Part shown: positions 53,763 to 64,000 of the stretch, piece by piece
Layout of the letters: each line of letters begins with the position of its first letter
Numbering within the stretch: position 1 is the first letter of the stretch
DNA from: Molossus alvarezi
Lineage: Eukaryota; Chordata; Mammalia; Chiroptera; Molossidae
Assembly: GCA_037176705.1 (NCBI GenBank)
Contig: CM073886.1
Location: 123,097,001-123,161,000 of the forward strand
Direction of reading: 5' to 3'
DNA length: 64,000 bases
Program-made: the position numbers and the translations under genes
Notes under the pieces: generated by a model
The model's database searches: none
The model's input: only the letters and a program-made list of their open reading frames with translations
What the model was told of the DNA's origin: nothing

Positions 53763-56700
53763 ATCCCACGGTGCACATTACTTGGGGGAAATGAAACAGA
53801 AACCCTGGTGTTTCTGTGGCTGCGGGTCCCCTGCCTCCTTGGCTCTGTGGCTGACTTCACAGGCCCCGCGACGGGCCTGGCGAGGGCCAGCGTGACACCA
53901 CCTGCAGGCTGGCAGAACCCTGAGAGTCCCCTCAAGCAGGGCTGCCTCATCTCGTGAAGAAACGGAAGCTGGCACTTGGCTTTGTACCTGCAGGTCAGGA
54001 GGATCAAGTGATATCAGAGGCCCAGGAACGGGCCCTGAAGGACCCTGGCCTGGCCTGGTCTTCTGCCGTCTCGGCGCTGAAAGTCTTACTGATTTGTTAA
54101 CAGAACCCTGCATTTCCCTGCACCCTGTAAATCCTGTAGCTGGTCTTGTGTACACCTCTGACCTCTCTAAAGGGGAGTCAGAGACTGTAAAGGAAAACCA
54201 AAGAGACTGAAACAGTTTAGTTTTCACTGTTTGAAATATCTGGTGGGCCAGGACACCACCCGGCTTGAGTGACCTTGGGATGGTGTGTTCCCCCCGTGGC
54301 AGTTCACACTCTTTCTGTTCGTTAAAGACACAGAGCCCACAAGCCCAAGCCCCGGCTGGTGGGGGCTTTCACTCAGCTGCTGATCCATTTTTTGATCCTC
54401 TGGAGGGTGGCTGTGCGGGGCCCTTCCTGGCCAAGCGCTCCCCTGTTCTCGATGACGGTTTCGAGCGACCCTGTGTTGTCAGACCAGGGAAGGGCTACTC
54501 TGCTCTCCACTTTCTAGGCTGTGCCTTTCGGATCTGTCACTTGACAAGGGTCCTTTGTTTATTTGTTTGTTTGTTTAAAGAGTAGTTTTACTCAACTCCA
54601 GAAAGTGCCGTCAATAAATTCACCTGCTTTGTTGGGTTGGTGTGCTCTTCAAAAGAAAAATAGAAGTTTGCATTTAAGTTTGCATTACTTTTGAGGAAAC
54701 CAAACATTTAACACAGAAGACAATCAGGCTCATCATTGACTCCATCTTTGGCCAGAAAGGGGCAGAAAACCATTCGTCAAGTCACCCCCGTGACTGCTGA
54801 TATTTTTGGTTTGCACGGTATTTCAAACTGTGGCTCGCACATTGTGACTGAGCAAAGCCCCAGCCCGCCTGTGCGCCTGCTGCCTCGTCGCCTGTTGCTG
54901 CTGGGCGAGGCTCTGCCTGGGCCTGGGAGGCCTCCGGGGTCTGCCGGTCACCTCCCGCCTGGCTGCCCTGCATTCCCCACTGAGCCCCCGGCTTGTCATG
55001 TCCGTGTGGGCTCAGCTCCGGAGTGCTGGCCGTGGCCACAGCATGCCCTGGTGAGTCTTGGTCTCACTCGACCCTGTGGCGGCAACGGGGCTTCTCTTAT
55101 TACAAAGTATCATCCTACCTCAGCTGTTGAAACCTGGTCATTTCGCACCTGCTTCGCTGAATTCTGAGTGACCTGTGTTTTTGATGAGCTGCTCACTTCA
55201 TAAATTCACCCCTCTCCAATTCTCAGCACTCGGCCACCACTCGGTCGTGTCCCCACTCAGCCTCCTCGGCAGCACCGCAGGCCACTTTGAAAGCCTCTGT
55301 TTACATTAAGATTCCCAAATAACGATTTTAAATCTGTCTGGAAACTTGAGACAGCGTAATGGTCAAAGGATAAAAACTGGATCCTGATCCAAAGAGCCCA
55401 GCCTGACGGACAGTGGCCTTCCCGTCACACCCCCCGGTGCCCGAGCGCCGGCCGGGGACAATGCAGAATTGTGTTTTTCCTAAAATCTAAGTGGAAACCT
55501 GGCTCACCTTCTCGGTCCTGCCCGGGGATCTGTTTGTTTGTTTTCCCTGCGTGAAATCACTGCCTGGGCTCTTTCCCCCTGAAAGGTTTTTCAACACCAC
55601 TAATTGCTGGCAATACCCAAATGCCGAAGCTCCAGGGCACTGCTGTCGCTGTGGGGCCGGCTCCGGCTCCGACCAGGAAATACTTCAGGTTCGGTGAGGG
55701 AACCGGATCTCAGGTTTCCAGCCCTCCCCGGCCGTGCTGAGGACAAAGCTGCCGTCCTCCCTTTGTCTCCGGCTGGAAAAGAATCTCCTCTGCCGGTCCA
55801 GACAGTGGCCTCCTCCTCGACACTGTGCAGGGCAGCCTTGGTGATCTGGGTGGCCTGTGGTGTCTGACTATGGGTGTGCGTGCGTGCATGTGTGTGTGCG
55901 TGCGTGTGTGCGTGCGTGTGTGTGCACTCGGGGTAGACCAACAGTGCTCGGGAATCTTCCAAAGGATAAACTCACTAGGTCGAGTGGGGAATGGAACAGA
56001 TGAGCAGCCCTGGGCTGCGGCTGAAACCACAGCTATCGGGTTAAGAACTCCTTTTCTGCCCCCACGTGTCTTCTTCGGCTCCTTCCAGACAACCGGAGGG
56101 GCTCAGGCTCACCGCTCGGGTGGAACGTGCCAGGCCCCGACAGAACTCAGTCCTGAGGGCTCCCCTCCCAATGAGCCCTTTCCAGGGACAGGACCAGGGG
56201 GCCCGGGAGCATGAGCTCCCAACCTGCCCACACTGTGCCCTGGCTCTGGGCCCTCCCTGCCGGGGGAGGAAGGTGCCCACACCCCCGCGGGGTTCACAGC
56301 TGTCACCCGGGACTGGCTTCATGTTTGGATCTGGCTTCACCTGCTTTCTGTTCGTCCAGTTAGGGCCCCGCGTCCGCCCTCCGAGCTTCATTGGGGTCCC
56401 GCTGTGGGATTGTAGCTGATTCACCTCACTGGCTGCTCCTGCCTTGGACCAGCCTGTGGCCCCCGAGCCTGCTCTCGCTGCCGTTGCTGGGATGGGCTCT
56501 GACCACGTGGTGCGGGTTCCTCTCCAGCCTGAGAAAGAGCTGCTCTCTTCCCACGGCCACAGCCACGAGTGGGGCTGCAGCTTTGAAGGCCTGTTCTCCG
56601 GCATCGCTGCCTCCTGCCCATCACGGCCCTTCCCAGAGGTCACTCCAGCAGGAGTAACTACCTCATTGCCACTCGCCTGCCATCAGTGGGGACGTAAGTG

Positions 56701-57840
56701 CACTTGGAGCAGTGCCTGCGGCCCGCTGGCTGGGACTCGTTGGCTACTGAAATCCCCTCTCTTGGGGGGACTAGGAGATAAATCCTTCAGAGACACCCCA
56801 ATGCTCCACCTCGGGGCTCAGCACACCAGAGGCTGCCTGTGCTGCTCGGCCTGAAGCGCCGAGCTGGCAGAACCACCCTCACGGCCCTTCCAGCTTAGCC
56901 TCCCAGGCCTCCTGTTGGCCTCTGCAGCCAGGCCCCGGGCCTCACGCGGCGGATCACTCACTGCTGTCACCGAGAGCCACAGTGCCCGTCCTCGAGAAGG
57001 GGCTCAGCTCACTGTGATGGACACGGTGCTCCAACGTTCCAAGCAGGTGTGTGGACACCTCGAGCCTCTCAGATAAGTTAAGGGGCCTTGTCTCTGAGAT
57101 TCTCTCGGTGAGCGGGCTACAGCCTGAGTTCTACAGAATCGCCGCTGCTTTCTTGTTGAGCTGACACCCCGTTCAGCCCTCCCACCCCCCTAGCTGGGGT
57201 CCATGTGCAAGCAGCCCGGGGGTGTGTGGCCCTGAGCTCCAGAGGGTGGCCAGGCTCAGACGCACACTCCAGGCTGATAGAGATTCTCAGATGTTAGGGC
57301 ACCAGACGCACCTCTTCCCTTGTTATGAGCATGTCTTCATCTTCTGTCATCTGTTTCCAGAGATTCCGCCCTGGTAGTTGTGGAGCGGGCTGGCACTGAC
57401 TGATTAGCAAGCCGCTTCTCCTCCCGAGTGGTCCTGATCAGGTAGCGCAGATTTCGTTTTGATTAAAAATGTTTTACAGTCTATGAATTATATCCTTACT
57501 AAAAAATAAATACCCGGTAGTGTTATTAAATATCACCATGATAAGTAGGGATTGCATTGTGAGTGCTGAGTTAACGGTGACTTTGGAGAAGTCGGAAACC
57601 ATCCCTCTGGCTGAATGATGTCCTTTCCACCCTACGTAGATGGCTGCGTCGTGGGGCCCTAGAGAGAAGGAGGCATTGCATGGCTGAAACCCAGCTGTGA
57701 CAAGGACATTAAATGTTGTCATCACATAGTGCAGAAATGATAGAGAATCTCTTCTCCAGGGTTTGGGGTGGTCTGACTGAGGTGTATGAAATGAACACTT
57801 TGGGAGTCCCAAAGAGATGCCGTCAAAGATATAGACAGTC
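53763..57840. other. GC-rich stretch of about 4 kb, no recognised gene
   Basis: The most GC-rich and CpG-bearing part of the window. Frames are long on both strands and overlap: 149 codons minus (53778-54227), 143 plus (54736-55167), 120 minus (55600-55962), 129 plus (55825-56214), 200 minus (56041-56643) and 136 plus (56444-56854). Their sequences are rich in G, P, R and S with no domain I recognise, as expected for GC-rich non-coding DNA. From 57,400 the text becomes A/T-richer. I cannot exclude a lncRNA or a distal regulatory island. Confidence 0.4.
55874..55924. repeat. (TG/CG)n microsatellite
   Basis: Alternating purine/pyrimidine TG with interspersed CG, about 50 bases, so capable of Z-DNA in principle. 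A 120-codon minus frame reads it as HT-rich peptide. Confidence 0.93.
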
Positions 57841-58080
57841 GCCGGGGCTGGTCTGGCTCAGCGGTTAGAGCGTCGGCCTGCGGACCGGAGAGTCCCGGGT
57901 TTGGTTCCCACTAAGGGCACATACCTTGGTTGCAGTTTGTCCCCGGCCCCAGTTGGGGTCGTGTGGGTGGCAGCCAGTCAATGTGTCTCTCTCACGTCGA
58001 TGTTTCTCTCTTCTTCCCTCTCTCCCTCCCGCTCTGTCTGAGGATGGATGCAAAAATGTCCTCGGGTGAGGACCAAAAAA
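57841..58080 (+). mobile_element. VES SINE with near-exact TSD
   Basis: Head 'ggggctggtctggctcagcg', 'gagcgtcggcctgcggaccg', B-box 'gggtttggttccc', (TC)n and tail 'tcctcgggtgaggaccaaaa'. TSD: 'aaagatatagacagtc' at 57825-57840 and 'aaagatatggacagtc' at 58081-58096, one mismatch. Confidence 0.96.
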
Positions 58081-58159
58081 AAAGATATGGACAGTCATCT
58101 TCTAAAGTCACCAAAACTACAATGAAAGGACAACTGGGAGAGACATGCCCTTTGTATTA

Positions 58160-58813
58160 AGACGCCACACAGATCATAAGTGTTGACCAGAAGGTGGAGA
58201 ACTCAGGACGCTCATACATCGCCAGTGGAAATATAAAATGGTGACTGTGCTGTGGAAAAGTCGGGCAGGTTCTCAAAATGCTAATCCCAGAATTGGCTTA
58301 TAGCATAGCGATTCCTCTGCTAACTATCTATCTGTCCAAGGCAAATGAACAGATATGTCCACACCAAGTCTTGGATATGAATGTCCATGGCAACGTTATT
58401 TATAATAGCTCAAGAATGGAAACAACCCAAATGCCCATTAAGTGATGAATGGATAAGCAAAATGTGATGGACTCCTACCATGGAGTGCTATTTGACAACA
58501 AAAAGGAATGAAGCACTGATACATGTCACAATATGGATGAACCTTAAAAACATGCTACTTAAAGAAGCCAGTCACCTACCACTGTACCTTGAATAGGCAG
58601 CTCGACAGAGATAGATTCGATTAGAGATTAATGGTTGCTTAGGGCTGGGGTTGGAGGGCCTGGAGAGTGATTGTTGGTGGATATAAGGTTGCTTTTGGGG
58701 AACGGGGATGGTTGCACAACTCTGAACATTCTGTATACCATTGTGCACTTTAAATGGGTGAGTTTTATGGGGTGCAAATTGTATCTCAATTAAGCTGCTT
58801 TAAAAAAAAAAAA
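58160..58813 (+). mobile_element. L1 (L1M-type) 3' end, sense
   Basis: Sense L1 order: 'gaactcaggacgctcataca', 'tcgccagtggaaatataaaa', 'gagtgctatttgacaacaaa', 'aatatggatgaaccttaaaa', 'tgaacattctgtataccatt' and 'attgtatctcaattaagctg' before the poly-A at about 58,801. It covers the ORF2 end and the 3' UTR. All frames are broken. Confidence 0.9.
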
Positions 58814-61234
58814 ACACTCTGAGTAGAAAAATTGTCATTTCCATTGTAAACTCATAATAAAAAATTACAAGGCCAGACCCTCCAAATTGGAAATATTGAT
58901 CAAGGTAGAGCTATGTAGCTTGGCCCACGGTTTTTTTTAATGGTGGTTTTTCTGCCAAGTAACGACAAGCTCACAGCTGCTCTAGGAGAGTAAGTTATCT
59001 GGTGACAGGCACCCTGAACTGAGAGGCTCGATGTGCCCGAGGGCCCGGACCCCGGGCCTGGAGGGGGAGCACCCCCCGCAGCCCAAGCACACACTGGAGG
59101 GAGGATCTCCACAGTCCCGTGCTGAGCTTAGAGTGTTTTGCGTCTGACCCATTAGCTAAATCTGGCCCAGGCAGCCAGCCATGGTCCGAAGAGGATCTTT
59201 GTGAAAACTGTGACTTGTATAAAAACCTTTCCATTTTGAAAAATTGCCCCAGGTCCACCTGCATTTATAACTTTATTTGGGCCATTTGGCTGGAAAATGG
59301 ATGGAAGTTTTCAACATGACCATTTTACAGCTTGAAAGATAAACTTTTTTTTTGTTCTTATGCAAATATTCCACTTGTTGCTAAGATTCTGCCAATGAAA
59401 GTTCAGCTTCACCCAGGGAATTATTTACACTGTCTTCTATAATTCACTCTGGGTATTGTCATAACCGTAGAAATGAAACCTCAAACTCTTCGGAGTCATA
59501 ACATCCTAGTTTTGTTCAATCTCATGAAATTCCCCTAATCCTCCTCAGAGAACCTGGACATGAGTCTGAATTCTAAACCTCAACTCTATATTGTGCATTC
59601 TGTTGAGCAAATACTAATTAAAAATTAATGAGTGCTGGGCTGGACTTTAGGGAACCCTTGGTTCAACCCTTCTATTCCACACATTAGGGCCAAAGCTCCT
59701 TTGGAAGATTGTGGGTCAAGTCAAAAGCTAGTTATTTCAGGCCTTGGTAGGTTCATCTTTAAAGTAGGATGGATAGTATTTTCCCATCATTGTTGTTATT
59801 GCTTTATTCAAAGAACTATTGTAAGGATAAAGTTAGATCATCTACGTAGATGTGTTTTGAAAAAAACTTTAGAAGAGCTAGTATAAAGAATATTTTTAAT
59901 AAAAACATGCAAATTCAAATGACTTTTTATTCTGAGAAAGTTAGTGTCTCCACTGGTTCCCAAGGTCGGGGTCATATCATGAGAGAGGATACTTATTGTG
60001 CTCGTCTGATCCACATTGTGTGATGAGAATGGAAGACCTAACTCAATTCCTCAAGTCCAGAAGGAAAACTATATTTAATAAACTGTGTTTCCACATTTTT
60101 CACTGAGATTAGTTTGTAAGAACTGAAGCAATGAGGGAAAAGCTTTGACATGATTTCCTAAATAGGAAGAAGAAAGGCTTAAAGTGAAACTGTGCCAGGT
60201 CGCCAGGGTAGGAGTTGCTGTGAAGCAACCACAGGAAAGAGTTTGAGACCAGGCAAAGAGTTGGCTCCAGGAAATGAGATCGGCAAACTTGAAATTGATG
60301 TAAACTGTTGATGTGAATATGGAAGGATGGGACGATTTAGACTTTCTTAGTTCTAATTTCAATTGAGGAAATGATTCTGAGGATTGCATGATGTTCTGGG
60401 GGCAATGACAGATTTCTAAGCCCTTGCAATCATGTCAGACACATCAAATTTACCCATAACTAAGTGGGGTGATGTGTCTTAGGAGAGAAATCAGGCTAAA
60501 AGACTATGGAAATACACACAGACATTCCCAAGTGGAAAATACAATGAAGGAGCTTGAATGAAGCTAAGACTGTGCTAGAATGCGCACCTCTTGATGCATC
60601 CTTTAAGACAAAGTCAGATGCTCGGTCATGCTCAGTGAATCTAGTTCAACTTACAGGATCAAGGAAGAATGAATTGCAACTCTGCCCATTCATAGGGATG
60701 GGCTCCTATGGCGTATCTTTATTGTGCCACCTCTCTTTCATTGTCAGAACTGATTGGACCAGTGTGGGACACCCAGCCCAGGTTGAACCAACCCAATTTT
60801 CTTTTCCCAGAACCCGGAATTAGGACTGTGAGGTGCTGGCCAGATTCAGCTAAACTTTGGAGCTAGACTATGATGTAAGTGGGGTCTCAGGCAGAAGCAG
60901 GGAAGACTGGTGAGCGGAGAGGGGAAAACAGAATGGTGCAGATATGCAGACAAAAGCAGAAACAAGAGACCTCGCGGGCCCAGAGAGATGAAGAAACAGA
61001 CTTGGTTCTGACAGCTTACAGGTCTGGTCTGAGTCACTATAAGGCCTTGCTCTACTTCCTTCCCTACGATGCACACGCTAGTTTCAGCAGGTTTGCGTTC
61101 TCCTCTATTTAACAAGCCTTCTCCAAAGTCTCCGGGGATTCTGTAGATGAGAAAAGATCAGATGCTTATCTTTTAGTATAAAATATCCTCCTTGACCCCT
61201 AAAATTCTCCTTGAGCCGTTTGTTTTAGAAAACT
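58814..61234. other. Apparently unique stretch of about 2.4 kb
   Basis: I recognise no gene and no named repeat. The part 59,110-59,340 is smooth unique text with no repeat look and would be a fair candidate for a conserved non-coding element. That is a guess. Frames of 66-104 codons are scattered on both strands without features. Confidence 0.4.
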
Positions 61235-61378
61235 ATAAACTGTAACACATTCTTTAAATGACATGTGAGTATCATTCACATCATTACATACAAATGCCAC
61301 TTTGGCCGGGGAAAGCACAATACTCAAGTTGTAGCATAGTAGGGGCTCACTGCACATGTGTGGCATGAATGAGTGAAC
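61235..61378 (+). mobile_element. LINE L2 or MIR 3' end, sense
   Basis: 'gtagcatagtaggggctcac' followed by 'tgcacatgtgtggcatgaat' and 'gagtgaac' matches the L2 3' end ('cacatagtaggtgctcaataaatgtttgttgaatgaatga'). Confidence 0.65.
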
Positions 61379-62494
61379 CTTTCTTTGACGGCTGTTCACT
61401 CAGCCCTATTCCCGTATTAATCCTACATTTCTCAAATTAATGATCAATGTTCTTGGAAGACTGTTGTGTCTTTCATCAACACATAAATGAAACATTTTTA
61501 TAGATTTCCTAGAACACATGGCCTACATATGCCACGCAGTTGTGTTTGTATTCGTTCCTTAGAAGAGATTTATTGTCTCCTATGAGCCATCAGGAGAGGA
61601 AAAATGGTGTTGGGCCTTTGAAGATACAGTTTGTAGAAAGAACCGGCGGTGGGAATTCCTACATGGGGAAATTCTAGTTTAGGATTATTCATTCGCTTGC
61701 ATTAGTGAGATACTTCATAGACACCTCAGTGTAAGGTCAAAGCGATTTACTTCCTTTCAGAGTCAGACCTGAAATCAGAGCCTGTTCGGTGTCTGGGGAG
61801 ATGAATTTATTGCCTCTCTAAACTGCACGGCAGCATTTCCAGAATCACTTTGGAGCTGTTTGCAAATGGCATCTGGACTCCCCAGGAGGAAGGAAAAAGT
61901 TAATCTTTACTGGATACTTTTATATCGAGTGACCCCATCTAAGGTCTATAAGGGTTCTTACAGACACAGGTGGGGTTCATTGACCCCCACGTGTCATTTG
62001 ATGGAAAAATGGTAGCCTCTGGTTATTCCCACATTAGCTACACAGCCTTTGGCCTAGGGACTTTCTGGAAGTTAATTTGGTAAGAGATGTCTCCTGAAAT
62101 GTTCCCCTGCAGCTGCCCATTTTGATGCCCACATTAACAGTGAAATAATTCCTAGTCTATGGCTTTATAAGGATAGGTGCTATATATTTTCTAAACCTGT
62201 AGGACATCTGAAGGTTTTCTTGTGGCTATGTAAGAAATGTTGTGTGATTTTTATTAGCAATATTATTCCTGTTAAGCATAATTTCATTTACATAATAATC
62301 AAAATAATGAGAATAATGAATTATTTTGAAGACATGAAGGGAAATCACAAAGATAGTTTATTCTGTTTTGTCACAAACATGTAGCATCAAATTCTCACTT
62401 GATTCAACATCTTTGTAGGGCAGTAGACAGGTCTGTATTTATCACCAGTCAGGAGCAGAGATGCTTATGGGAGAGCAAAGATGTTCATTTCCTG
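61379..62494. other. Apparently unique A/T-rich stretch
   Basis: No gene or repeat recognised. The part 61,850-62,340 has a long repeat-free run with A/T-rich words such as 'aatgaattattttg' near 62,316, similar to homeodomain-type sites. It is a possible conserved non-coding element, untested. Confidence 0.35.
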
Positions 62495-62830
62495 AGGTCT
62501 ATATCAGAAAATGAGTTCAGCTACGAGTAACAACCACACCCCCAAACTGTGGCTTACACAAAGGAGGAGCTTTATTTTCCTCGCCTTTCAAAAAGTTTGG
62601 AGGGTAGTGGTTAATGGCTTTGGCACAATGACTTAAAGATACCAAGGCCAAGGTATCTGGGGCATCTGGAAGGAACACAGGTAAACGGGGCGGACCTCCT
62701 GGGTCTGTCCTCCTGTAACCCCACCCACACGACCTGCTCACACCCCGTGGGCTGTACTGGGAAACGCCGAGTGTCAGCGAGACACATTGCACCTCCCACC
62801 AAAGTGATGGTCTGTGGGGAGAGGGCTGCT
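62495..62830. other. Possible ancient repeat, unclassified
   Basis: 'aactgtggcttacacaaagg' followed by 'aggagctttattttcctcgc' resembles an old mammalian repeat with 'agtggcttaaacaacaga...tttatttct'. The 107-codon minus frame (62517-62840) lies inside it. Confidence 0.4.
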
Positions 62831-63504
62831 CCAAAGTCACTTCAAAGTTTAGGACAGGGTCCTACACATCCTGGAAAGAACACCTCGCTATGGTGTGTCA
62901 CCCTGAACGTATCTACGCTTGCTGGAATTCATTTCTGTGTTCAGCCAACCTAGTTTTTGAAGGAAAAGGCAACAAAGCTAGAAACTAACAAACTCAAAAG
63001 TGGTTCTTTCCAAGTTAGTCTTTTTTGACAGACAAGAAGAGCACAGTTGGTAGCTTCACCATTTTTGTGGTCCTCGCTCACTTTCTAAAGTGCCACATGG
63101 GAACCATTAATACCTGGAGCGACTTCCCAACCATCCCCGCGCCTCATCCCTGCACATACACACATGTGTTCAAACCTCTCCTACAAACACACTTCCATCC
63201 CCCCACCATATGCCAGACTGTTCCTGAGGCCCTTGGTGTTCTGAGTGTTGGCTCTTCTCAAAGGTTTAGGCTATACAAAGAGGTATGATTGAATCGAAAC
63301 AGGAATTTAAATCCTACATATGCGGGAGAGTGGATTCGTTTCCAGTGTTTTTCCAAGGTTGGTTCAGTGACCACCTGCATCGAAGCACTTGGGGTTTGTT
63401 ATAATGCAAATTCCTAGACTTCAAGGACACAGTCTGAGTCTCTGAGGGAGACCGGAGGACATCCGCCAGGCGGACAGGCTCCAGGAGGATGGGGGTCATC
63501 TGTG
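62831..63504. other. Mostly unassigned segment with a MER5-like trace
   Basis: No gene recognised. At about 63,370-63,450, 'gtttgttataatgcaaattc' and 'acagtctgagtctctgaggg' look like a short MER5-type hAT trace. Confidence 0.4.
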
Positions 63505-63580
63505 CCCCTCGGCCGCTGTGCCTCACTGCCTGGCTCGGGGCCTGACGTGAGGTTGGCCCTCAGCATTTCTGTTGCAGATG
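63505..63580 (+). mobile_element. L2 or MIR 3' end, sense
   Basis: 'actgcctggctcggggcctg' followed by 'acgtgaggttggccctcagc' resembles 'cagtgcctggcacatagtaggcgctcaataaatg'. Confidence 0.5.
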
Positions 63581-63820
63581 AGTGGGCACCTCTAGTGCTT
63601 CCTAAGTGCTGAGTACTGTGCTAAGGACTCCAAGGTATTAATCATTCACTCCACATAACAGCCCTCGGGATGGGCACTGCTGTGACCCTCATGGATGAGA
63701 TGAGTGAGCACCTCTAGTGCTTCCTAGGTGCTGAGTACTGTGCTAAGGACTCCGAGGTATTAATCATTCACTCCACATAACAGCCCTCGGGATGGGCACT
63801 GCTGTGATCCTCATGGATGA
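63577..63820. repeat. Tandem duplication, two units of 122 bp
   Basis: Unit 1 is 63577-63698 and unit 2 is 63699-63820. I count about four differences over 122 bases (about 97 percent identity), for example 'gagtgggcac' against 'gagtgagcac' and 'actccaaggt' against 'actccgaggt'. The duplicated block is MIR sequence, much older than the duplication. It is recent, or an assembly duplication. Confidence 0.95.
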
Positions 63821-63905
63821 GATAAGGCAGCTGACGCGCAGACAGATGAAATGACTCGCCCAACATCTCAGTTAGTAGGTGGTGGAGCTGGGGTTTGGAC
63901 TAAAA
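63590..63905 (-). mobile_element. MIR SINE, reverse, containing the 122-bp duplication
   Basis: Antisense MIR order: 'gagtactgtgctaaggactc', 'attcactccacataacagcc', 'gatgagataaggcagctgac', 'atgactcgcccaacatctca' and 'gttagtaggtggtggagctg', with the middle part present twice. Confidence 0.85.
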
Positions 63906-64000
63906 CTTTCTGAATAAAATGACTGATGGACGATGAAGCTAAAAATATTATGTCAAATAGTTAAAAATTAATTAGTTAATTAATGAATTAGGGAGGAAGA
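63906..64000. other. A/T-rich end of window
   Basis: A short A/T-rich tail, with nothing recognisable. Confidence 0.4.

Noticed and set aside
56041..56643. A 200-codon minus-strand frame, the longest in the window
   Set aside because: GC-rich, G/P/R/S-biased, overlapped by plus-strand frames of 88-136 codons, and with no domain or splice context. Best explained as chance openness in GC-rich DNA.
801..58080. The tRNA-like heads of VES SINEs as true tRNA genes
   Set aside because: They match the A- and B-box but run into VES bodies with (TC)n and A-rich tails and are flanked by TSDs. They are SINEs.

Overview
This window is non-coding nuclear DNA from a mammal, almost certainly a bat of the vesper-bat group. 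The main evidence is about twenty tRNA-derived SINEs of the bat VES family. They have a head of the form 'ctggccggtttggctcagcg', a B-box 'gggttcgattcc', a (TC)n stretch and, in most copies, a 3' end like 'tcctcgggtgaggattaaaa'. A near-complete SPIN/URR1-like hAT transposon and a short mariner-type element fit the known burst of DNA transposons in these bats. I cannot name the species. I saw no Helitron (HeliBat) copies by eye.

I found no convincing protein-coding exon, tRNA, rRNA or other structural RNA gene. The open reading frames are short, mostly fall inside SINEs, L1, L2 or simple repeats, or come from GC-rich stretches open on both strands. The best description is intergenic or intronic DNA.

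Layout: 1-5,350 holds old L1 pieces, a MaLR-type LTR and four VES SINEs. 7-12.5 kb holds MIR copies, an inverted pair of an unidentified sequence (7,391/7,966) and an MLT1-type LTR. 14.8-19.2 kb holds L2, an L1 ORF2 fragment and VES copies. 19.6-21.5 kb is a DNA-transposon patch (a hAT left end and a SPIN-like element). 22-30 kb is mostly unique sequence with MIR fragments and microsatellites. 30-34 kb has an antisense L1, a head-to-head VES pair and a CA-rich minisatellite. 34-38 kb has L2, MIR and an LTR. 39-42.2 kb is a nested structure: an old antisense L1 interrupted by a younger sense L1 with a target-site duplication, plus two VES copies. 45-50.2 kb carries two more antisense L1 blocks, three VES copies, L2, a MER5-like hAT and the mariner MITE. 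52-57.8 kb is GC-rich, CpG-bearing and largely unassigned. 58-64 kb holds an L1 3' end, an apparently unique stretch and a recent 122-bp tandem duplication inside a MIR.

No new gene system is visible. The most useful leads are the transposons that may reflect horizontal transfer, the unidentified inverted repeat, the minisatellite, the nested insertions with clear target-site duplications, and a few unique stretches to test for conservation. Family names below come from recognition by eye, not database searches, and element edges are approximate unless a target-site duplication is described.
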